The notes beneath the pieces were generated by a model. That model was not told the origin of the DNA. It saw only the letters and a list, made by a program, of their open reading frames with translations, and searched no databases. Made by a program: the position numbers and the translations under genes. Below, piece by piece: positions 30,381 to 35,710 of a stretch of DNA of 35,710 bases. Every line of letters begins with the position of its first letter. Position 1 is the first letter of the stretch. The DNA lies in NCBI GenBank assembly GCA_016192135.1, contig JACPUR010000039.1:1-35710 (forward strand). Reading direction: 5' to 3'. The stretch is from Candidatus Tectomicrobia bacterium (GTDB taxonomy: Bacteria; UBA8248).

Positions 30381-31511
30381 CTATTCCCCCGGCTTCTCGC
30401 AGGCGAAGACCCAGTGCGTCCCCATCCGCGACAGCAGGGGAACGCGCTGAAAGATGATCTCCGCGGGCAGGGCGAAACGCGCGTACTGCTCCTCCGTGCA
30501 GCCCGGGAAGAGCCGGGCGGCGGGGCGGTGGAGGCCGGGCAGGAAGGCGTAGCTCCCGAGCCAGAGGAGCCTGAGCCCCGCCCCTCCGGCCAGGGCGGCG
30601 ATCTGCGCGCAATCGAAGCTCGCGTGGGGGTAGGCCTTGCCGGCGGCATGATCCTCCTTCACCAGGTTGCGAGGCGGAAGCACGGCCGGGAAGAAGAGCC
30701 CGGCCAGGCGCTCCAGGAGGATGAGGGGGTTGAGCAAGTGGAAAGGGAGAAGGCATCCGGTGTTATCGGTGCTGGCGATGAGGACCCCGCCGGGCGCGAG
30801 AGTGTCCGCGATCTCGCGCATGGCCCGGGACGGGTCGGCCAGGTGCTCGACCACCTCCAGGCAGGTGACGAGCCCGAAGGCGCCCCGGCGGACCGGGAGC
30901 CGGGCGGCGTCGGCCTGGACGGCGGGCCGGCCGGTCTTCCGGGCGGCCCGGCGGAGGGAGAGGGTGTCGAGGTCGAAGAGGAACACCTGATGGCCGACCC
31001 GGACGTGCTCGATGCTCACCTCCCCGGCGAGGCAGCCCACGTCCCCGGCGCGCCCGCCCTGCCGGGAGAAGCGGCGGAGCCACCGCCGCGCGTGGCGCCT
31101 TCTGAGGTGGTGGGCCGGGTCCACCCGCGCCACGGGCCGCTCCCCGAACTCCGCCTCCAGGTCGGGCAGCGGGTTCGCCACCCCGGCGTCCCCCTTCCGC
31201 TCCCGGCGGTAGTAGGCGGCGACGGCATCCCCGCCGTCCAGGAGGCGCCGGAGGAGGTCGGCCTCGCGGGCGTGGCGGCGCAGGTGCCAGGCGCGGTGGG
31301 CCGCGTAGTGGAGGCCCATCCAGGCGAGGAGGGCCGCCCGCATCCCAGCGCCGGCCCCGATGAAGTAGGCCGCCCCTCCCCAGGCAAGGAGCCCCGCGAG
31401 GTAGACCCGCAGGCGCATGAGGCGGGGGAGCCACTCCGGCGCCCACAGCGGCACCGGCGGCCGGCCCGCCTCGGCGGCGAAGCTCAGGGGATGGGGGTCC
31501 GCCGGGCCCAT
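30381..31511 (-). CDS. SAM-dependent methyltransferase with N-terminal membrane segments
   Basis: A 376-residue class I methyltransferase. N-terminal hydrophobic segments (about residues 37-65, YLAGLLAWGGAAYFIGAGAG, given in part) suggest membrane attachment. The SAM-binding loop is GDVGCLAGEVSI (about 152-163), a variant of DxGxGxG; acidic DLDT follows, then FGLVTCLEVVEHLADPSRAM and LAPGGVLIASTDN (about 200-240), as in the UbiE/Coq5 and lipid or sugar methyltransferase group. The C-terminal part (FALPAEIIFQRVPLLSRMGTHWVFACEKP) also resembles membrane-lipid or glycan methyltransferases. The substrate is unknown. I choose ATG 31511, though the ribosome-binding site is weak. It lies 50 nt behind greA and probably belongs to its operon. 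Confidence 0.8.
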   Translation of the reverse strand: MGPADPHPLSFAAEAGRPPVPLWAPEWLPRLMRLRVYLAGLLAWGGAAYFIGAGAGMRAALLAWMGLHYAAHRAWHLRRHAREADLLRRLLDGGDAVAAYYRRERKGDAGVANPLPDLEAEFGERPVARVDPAHHLRRRHARRWLRRFSRQGGRAGDVGCLAGEVSIEHVRVGHQVFLFDLDTLSLRRAARKTGRPAVQADAARLPVRRGAFGLVTCLEVVEHLADPSRAMREIADTLAPGGVLIASTDNTGCLLPFHLLNPLILLERLAGLFFPAVLPPRNLVKEDHAAGKAYPHASFDCAQIAALAGGAGLRLLWLGSYAFLPGLHRPAARLFPGCTEEQYARFALPAEIIFQRVPLLSRMGTHWVFACEKPGE

Positions 31512-31561
31512 GCCCGCGCCCCCGCGGCCTCGCGGATCGGGGGCGGCGGCGCCGGGCCGGT

Positions 31562-32050
31562 TCACGGCAGCTTGGAGAAGTCTATCTTCTGGACGGAGAC
31601 CACTTCGAAGGTGCGCTTCCCGCCGGGGAGCTGGACGGTCACCTCGTCGCCGGGCTCGCGCTGGAGGATGCCCTTCGCGAGGGGGGCGGAGTAGGCGATG
31701 ACGCCGTTCGAGAGATTGCTCTCCTCCTCGCCCATGATCTTGTAGGTGACCTCCTGGTCCTTGTCCACGTCGAGGAGGGTGACCTGGGTGCCGATGGTCA
31801 CCTTGTCCCCGTTGATGGGAAGCTCCTCGATGAGGGCCGCGTCCTGGATGCGCTCGAGGATGCGGCCCACCTCGTGCTTGAGGGTGGCCTGGAGCTCGAT
31901 GGCCGCGTCCCACTCGGCGTTCTCGCGCAGGTCCTTGTAGGCCGCCGCCTTGGCGAGCTCCTGGGCCACCTCGGTCTTGAGGCGCTGCTGGATGGCCTCG
32001 GCCTTCTCCCGGAGGCGCTGGAGGCTCCGGCGTGTCAGGTAGTACGGCAT
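31562..32050 (-). CDS. greA: Transcript cleavage factor GreA
   Basis: Rescues backtracked RNA polymerase by stimulating cleavage of the RNA 3' end through the secondary channel. 162 residues, normal length. The N-terminal coiled coil (about 5-75) carries the tip acidic residues D40 and E43 in KDLRENAEW. The C-terminal FKBP-like domain has GTQVTLLD, YKIMGEEESN and ISY-like IAYSAPLAKGILQREPGDEVTVQLPGG (in parts). AGGAAGGA precedes the ATG by 4 nt. It is 36 nt behind the class IV aminotransferase, so the two are probably co-transcribed. Confidence 0.96.
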   Translation of the reverse strand: MPYYLTRRSLQRLREKAEAIQQRLKTEVAQELAKAAAYKDLRENAEWDAAIELQATLKHEVGRILERIQDAALIEELPINGDKVTIGTQVTLLDVDKDQEVTYKIMGEEESNLSNGVIAYSAPLAKGILQREPGDEVTVQLPGGKRTFEVVSVQKIDFSKLP

Positions 32051-32086
32051 CGCTTCCTTCCTAACCCTGAATGGGCGATTGGCCGG

Positions 32087-33043
32087 TCACACCGCCGCGG
32101 GCTTGGCCGCGATCCCCGCGGCGTCCGGACGGCCCGGCGCCCCCGGCGAGGCGCGGCGGACGCGGAAGTCGAAGCCCGTCTCCCCGGCGAAGGCGTCGAT
32201 GAGCCGCCGGGTGATGGGGCCTGGCACGGGCGCCTTGGGGCGGAAGCTGTCCACCTCCCGCACCGGAAGCGCGCAGATGGCGCTCGAGGTGAGGAAGAAC
32301 TCCTCCGCCTGGGCCAGGTCGTAGAGGGTGAAGTCGCGCTCCTCGCAGGGGATGCCCAGCCGCGCGGCCAGCTCGAAGACCGCCTTGCGGGTGACGCCCT
32401 CGAGGATGTTCCGCTCGGGCGGCGTCCAGAGCGCGCCGTCCCGCACCATGAAGAAGTTGGCGGATGAATTCTCGGCCACGTTCCCCCGGATGTCCAGCAT
32501 GAGCGAGAGCGAGCCGCTCGCGGCGGCGTCGAGCTCGGCCAGGATCTGGTTCATCTTGCTCGTCACCTTGGCGCGCGCCTCGATGCACTCGGGCGGCGTC
32601 CGCCGGGTGGGCGTCACCGACACGCGCACGCCCTTCTCGTACTTCTCGGGGATGTCATCGAGGGGCGCCGGCCGGTGGAAGATGAACACCGTCGCCTTGC
32701 GGGGGGCGCCCGCGGCCATCGAGGGGGTATCCTCCCCGCGGGTCACCCAGTGGCCCACCCGGCAGAGGCCCTCCGGGTCGATGCGGCAGAGATTCGTCTC
32801 GTGGAGCGCCAGGGTGGCCTCGCGCATCTCCCGCTGGCTCAGGCCGGGGTCCACCCGGATGTAGCGCAGCGAGCGGTAGAGCCGGTCGATGTGGTCGTCC
32901 AGCCGGTAGAGCTTGTGCCCGAAGCAGGGGGTGATCTCGTACACCCCGTCCCCCCAGAGGAAGCCCCGGTCGAAGGGCGAAACCCGCGCCAGGCCCTCCT
33001 CGACGATCTCTCCGTTCAGGTAGGCAAAGCGATCCCCCGGCAT
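32087..33043 (-). CDS. Class IV PLP aminotransferase (branched-chain or D-amino-acid type)
   Basis: A fold-type IV transaminase of 318 residues. FDRGFLWGDGVYEIT (24-38) is the N-terminal signature. K159, in RAKVTSKMNQILAELDA, aligns with the PLP lysine of D-alanine aminotransferase, with D172-A173 matching the following E-A. E191 in ENSSANFF holds the pyridine nitrogen, and the phosphate-binding ILEGVTRKAV follows (about 218-227). The family includes IlvE, D-amino-acid aminotransferase and aminodeoxychorismate lyase; the specificity cannot be decided from these motifs. The Ala/Pro-rich C-terminal tail beyond FAGETGFDF is longer than usual. GGAGAGG precedes the ATG. It is the first gene of the group with greA and the methyltransferase. 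Confidence 0.9.
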   Translation of the reverse strand: MPGDRFAYLNGEIVEEGLARVSPFDRGFLWGDGVYEITPCFGHKLYRLDDHIDRLYRSLRYIRVDPGLSQREMREATLALHETNLCRIDPEGLCRVGHWVTRGEDTPSMAAGAPRKATVFIFHRPAPLDDIPEKYEKGVRVSVTPTRRTPPECIEARAKVTSKMNQILAELDAAASGSLSLMLDIRGNVAENSSANFFMVRDGALWTPPERNILEGVTRKAVFELAARLGIPCEERDFTLYDLAQAEEFFLTSSAICALPVREVDSFRPKAPVPGPITRRLIDAFAGETGFDFRVRRASPGAPGRPDAAGIAAKPAAV

Positions 33044-33198
33044 CCGGCCTCTCCGTCCCCGCGTCGCGAGGCAAAAGAATGGCGGCGCCGCCTATTTTCG
33101 CAGGTGGCACCGCGGAATGGACTCCTCGTCCTTTCCCGGGATCATACATGGAACCGCCGCGCGCGGAAAGGGGGGAATCACCCCCGGCGCAAACGTCC

Positions 33199-33227
33199 GT
33201 AGGGACGGGTTTCAAACCCGCCCCTAC
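33199..33227. repeat. 29-nt GTAG palindrome with one mismatch
   Basis: Arms GTAGGGACGGGTTT and AAACCCGCCCCTAC around a single C; one A breaks the left arm. It is the first of three elements packed into 33044-33363, where no gene is seen. Confidence 0.8.
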
Positions 33228-33251
33228 ACGAAAAACCGCATCATCCCATCC

Positions 33252-33279
33252 GTAGGGGCGAGGCATGCCTCGCCCCTAC
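33252..33279. repeat. 28-nt GTAG palindrome, core AGGCATGCCT
   Basis: Perfect palindrome identical to 26795-26822. Confidence 0.9.
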
Positions 33280-33303
33280 ATTGCCCGCCGGCCGGCTGCC
33301 TCC

Positions 33304-33367
33304 GTAGGGGCGGCCCCCCGTGGCCGCCCCTTTTGGGTGTGGGGCAGGCACGGGGGCCTGCCCCTAC
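33304..33367. repeat. Composite GTAG element with two hairpins, carrying the hyuB stop codon
   Basis: GTAGGGGC at the left and GCCCCTAC at the right enclose two separate hairpins (GGGGCGGCC/GGCCGCCCC and GGGGCAGGC/GCCTGCCCC). This resembles a paired REP unit. On the minus strand its GTAG supplies the TAG stop of hyuB (33366-33364). Confidence 0.75.
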
Positions 33368-35001
33368 GGGTTCTTATCCCGTCCGCGATTTCCCTTTAGG
33401 CTGGCCTTGTCTTTCTTCCCCGGCCGCCCCCACCCCCCGCCGCCCGGGGTCTCGATCCGGATGACGTCCCCGGCCCGGGCCTCGACCCGCGCCTTACCCG
33501 GAAGGCGGATGGCCTTCCCGCCCCGGAGGAGGCTGTTGCGCCCCGTCGCCCCGGGCCGGCCACCCTTCAAGGGATAGGGCGCGAGGACCCGCCGCTCGGT
33601 CATGAAGGAGACGGTGGCATCGGCCCTGAGCTCGATCTCGCGCACGATGCCGTCGCCCCCCCGGTGGAGGCCCCGCCCGCCGCTCCCCCGCCGCACGGTG
33701 TAGCGCCTCACCCGGAAGGGGTAGGCGTGCTCCAGGGCCTCGACCGGGGTGTTCATGGTGTTGGTCAGGTGGGTGTGGATGGCGTCCTCGCCGGGGCCGA
33801 GGGGGCCTCCGCCCATCCCGCCCCCGGTGGTCTCGTAGTAGGCATAGGATTTTCCGCCGCGATGGCCCCGCCGGGGATCGAGCCCCCCGATGGAGAGGTT
33901 GTTCATCGTCCCGCACGAAGCGGCCGGGACGATCCCGGGGCAGGCCTGGGCCAGGGCGCCCAGCACAACGTCCACCATCCGCTGGCTCGTCTCGACGTTC
34001 CCGCCCGCCACCGCCGCCGGGAAGACGCTGTTCACCACGGTGCCCGGGGGCGCAATTACTTCGATGGGGTCCATGCAGCCCGCGTTGTTCGGGATGTCGT
34101 AGGGCACGAGGCAGCGCACGGCGTAGTAGGCCGCGGTGCGGGCGATGCTCTCGACCGCGTTCACGCTCCCCCGCGTCTGGGGGGCGGAGCCCGTGAAGTC
34201 CACCCGCAGCCGGTCGCCCTTCACCGTGACCTCGACGCGGATGGGCACGGGGCCCGAGCCCGCGCCGTCGTCGTCCATGAAGTCCTCGAAGCGGTAGGCG
34301 CCGTCCGGGATGCTCCGGATGGCGGCCCGCGTCATCCTCTCGGCGTAGGCCTGGAGCTCCCGGGTGTAGCGCAGCGCCGCCGGAAGCCCGTGCCGGCCGA
34401 TGATCTCGAGGAGCCGCCGCTCCCCCACCCGGTTCGCCGCGATCTGGGCCGAGAGGTCCCCCTCCCGCTCCTCCGGGGTGCGCACGTTGGCGAGAATGAG
34501 GGCCAGGACGTCTTCCTCTACCTTCCCCCCGCGCACGAGCCTGACGGGCGGGATGACCACCCCGTCCTGGAAGATCTCGGTGGTGATGCTCATCGAGCCC
34601 GGGGCCGAGCCCCCCACGTCGGCGTGATGGGCCCGGTTGGCGGCGTAGTAGACGAGCCTCTTCCCCGCGTAGACCGGGGCGATCAGGGTGATGTCGGGCA
34701 GGTGGTTCCCCCCGTGGAAGGGGTCGTTCAGCGCCACCATGTCCCCGGGGTCGAGCCTCATCCGCCCGATCACGTACTCGACCGACATGGGCATGGAGCC
34801 CAGGTGGGCGGGCAGGTGGGCGGCCTGGGCGGCCATCCGCCCCTCCGCGTCGAAGAGGGCGCAGGAGTAGTCCCGCCGCTCCTTGATGTTGGGCGAGAAC
34901 GAGGAGCGGCAGAGCGCCACCCCCATCTCCTCCGACGCCGAGAAGAAGAGGCTGCGGAAGACCTCGAGGAGGATGGGGTCGGGGGATATTTTCCTGGCCA
35001 C
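33364..35001 (-). CDS. hyuB: Hydantoinase B/oxoprolinase family protein
   Basis: Beta-type subunit of ATP-dependent N-methylhydantoinase/5-oxoprolinase-like enzymes, also related to acetone or acetophenone carboxylase subunits. 545 residues, the family's normal size. The N-terminal [39 protein letters not shown] (given in part), [54 protein letters not shown] and the C-terminal [32 protein letters not shown] all match the family. It starts with GTG, with GAGGGGGTG upstream. Its stop codon is in a palindrome. hyuA lies 119 nt upstream, separated by an inverted-repeat element. Hydantoin, oxoproline or a related lactam is the likely type of substrate. Confidence 0.93.
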   Translation of the reverse strand: MARKISPDPILLEVFRSLFFSASEEMGVALCRSSFSPNIKERRDYSCALFDAEGRMAAQAAHLPAHLGSMPMSVEYVIGRMRLDPGDMVALNDPFHGGNHLPDITLIAPVYAGKRLVYYAANRAHHADVGGSAPGSMSITTEIFQDGVVIPPVRLVRGGKVEEDVLALILANVRTPEEREGDLSAQIAANRVGERRLLEIIGRHGLPAALRYTRELQAYAERMTRAAIRSIPDGAYRFEDFMDDDGAGSGPVPIRVEVTVKGDRLRVDFTGSAPQTRGSVNAVESIARTAAYYAVRCLVPYDIPNNAGCMDPIEVIAPPGTVVNSVFPAAVAGGNVETSQRMVDVVLGALAQACPGIVPAASCGTMNNLSIGGLDPRRGHRGGKSYAYYETTGGGMGGGPLGPGEDAIHTHLTNTMNTPVEALEHAYPFRVRRYTVRRGSGGRGLHRGGDGIVREIELRADATVSFMTERRVLAPYPLKGGRPGATGRNSLLRGGKAIRLPGKARVEARAGDVIRIETPGGGGWGRPGKKDKASLKGNRGRDKNP

Positions 35002-35022
35002 GCCTGTTTCACCCCCTCAGGA

Positions 35023-35103
35023 TGTCATTCCGAGGGAGCGCAGCGACCGAGGAATCTGCTTCACGTCTTGAAAAGCAGATTCCTCGCTGCGCTCGGAATG
35101 ACA
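35023..35103. repeat. Long inverted repeat (TGTCATTCCGAG type) between hyuA and hyuB
   Basis: The left arm begins TGTCATTCCGAG at 35023 and ends GAATCTGCTT near 35061. The right arm (35073-35103) is its reverse complement except for two small insertions (GGAG and ACC) in the left arm. A 12-nt loop separates them. Repeats starting TGTCATTCCGAG are a type I recognise from many bacterial genomes. It was evidently inserted into the operon. Confidence 0.8.
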
Positions 35104-35120
35104 GGCTTTGGGCACTTCAG

Positions 35121-35710
35121 TCATTGTGCCCCCTCGCACACCAGATTCCCCCGCCCGTCCACCCGGCACGTCCACCCCGGCGGCAGCACGGTCGTCGCGC
35201 TGAACTCGCTGACGAGGGCGGGGCCCCGGAAGCGGTCCCCGGCCCGCAGGAGCGCCCGCTCGTAGAGGGCGCCCCGGACCTTCTTCCCCTCGAAGATCAT
35301 GGGGGCATGGCCGAGCCGGGCCCGGGCGCCGTCCCGCCCGCCCGAAGGCGCCCGCGCGGCGGGGGGGCTCTCGACCTTCCCGATGGCCCGCACCCGGAGC
35401 GTCACGATCTCGGCGGGCCGCTCGGGGTTGGAGGTGCCGAAGCGCGCCTGGTGCAGGGCGTCGAAGCGCCGGCGCAGGCCGCCCTCTCCCTTCCCGCCGC
35501 CCCTTCCTTTCATGGGCACCGTGATCTCGTAGGACTGGCCCTGGTAGCGCAGGTCGGCCATGCGCTCGACGAGGGGCCGGGGAAAGCCCTCCTCCCTCAG
35601 CTCGCGCCGGGCGCGGTCCGTGAGGGGCTTGAAGAGTTTCTCCAGCGCCCCCGGGGACGAGGAGGCGGGGAGGAGGACGGTGCGCCCGTAGTCCTTCACC
35701 ACGTCGGCGG
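35121..35710 (-). CDS. hyuA: Hydantoinase A/oxoprolinase family protein, C-terminal part
   Basis: The last 196 or so residues of the partner of HyuB, cut by the window's right edge, so the N-terminus and the actin-like ATPase domain are not visible. VKDYGRTVLLPAS near the edge, LRYQGQSYEITVPM, FDALHQARFGTSNPERPAEIVTLRVRA and the closing GPALVSEFSATTVLPPGWTCRVDGRGNLV are all characteristic of the C-terminal region (given in parts). It ends TGA at 35121, shortly before hyuB, the usual order hyuA-hyuB. Confidence 0.92.
   Translation of the reverse strand, partial: ADVVKDYGRTVLLPASSSPGALEKLFKPLTDRARRELREEGFPRPLVERMADLRYQGQSYEITVPMKGRGGGKGEGGLRRRFDALHQARFGTSNPERPAEIVTLRVRAIGKVESPPAARAPSGGRDGARARLGHAPMIFEGKKVRGALYERALLRAGDRFRGPALVSEFSATTVLPPGWTCRVDGRGNLVCEGAQ

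Noticed and set aside
3863-33367. CRISPR array
   Set aside because: The palindromes are scattered singly at irregular distances, have no uniform spacers, and no cas gene is present.

Overview
The window is a high-GC (about 70% by eye), gene-dense stretch of a Gram-negative bacterial chromosome. Two porin-like outer-membrane proteins with signal peptides and C-terminal Trp point to an outer membrane. The gene mix is housekeeping enzymes plus hydantoinase, ComB and an M29/NicX-like enzyme, with many dispersed palindromes. This is in keeping with an uncultured high-GC lineage (for example Tectomicrobia-, Binatota- or Methylomirabilota-like), but nothing here fixes the taxonomy.

Layout. 1-3900: tandem paralogous porins, each flanked by a matched inverted repeat and a near-identical terminator, separated by a 760-nt spacer full of strong hairpins. 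3860-4210: repeats. 4218-9511: rlmN diverging from a HAD phosphatase, then a membrane-anchored lytic transglycosylase, an endonuclease III-like protein overlapping an EamA transporter, and a convergent flavin reductase. 9631-10680: a small islet holding a HigBA-type toxin-antitoxin pair and a tRNA 3' half, bounded by a perfect 78-bp direct repeat of the 3' end of the adjacent VOC gene. 10607-15286: VOC protein, HEAT-like protein, comB, pdxH and a small membrane protein. 15312-16833: an AT-rich island with an orphan AbrB/MazE-like antitoxin and a protein that looks like an HslV/proteasome-type Ntn hydrolase fused to TPR repeats.

16846-24379 (minus strand): an M29/NicX-like enzyme, then folD-xseA-xseB-ispA-dxs-tlyA. 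This couples C1-folate, exonuclease VII and isoprenoid precursor synthesis (dxs makes DXP, ispA makes prenyl diphosphates) with an rRNA methyltransferase. 24530-27285: palindromes, a decayed Nudix copy, an HD-GYP response regulator translationally coupled to a small Cys-rich protein, and an intact Nudix hydrolase. 27385-29632: cysE, cysteine desulfurase and an IscU-like scaffold form a tightly overlapping operon from serine activation to Fe-S assembly. Then come a GyrI-like protein, a minus-strand group (aminotransferase class IV, greA, methyltransferase) and hyuA/hyuB at the right edge, with hyuA cut by the window end.

A family of 28-nt perfect palindromes (GTAGGGGCG, a variable 10-nt palindromic core, CGCCCCTAC) occurs throughout the window. 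In three places it supplies the stop codon of the adjacent gene. The most unusual items are the Ntn-hydrolase/TPR fusion, the covarying inverted repeats around the porins with their hairpin-rich spacer, and the toxin-antitoxin islet.
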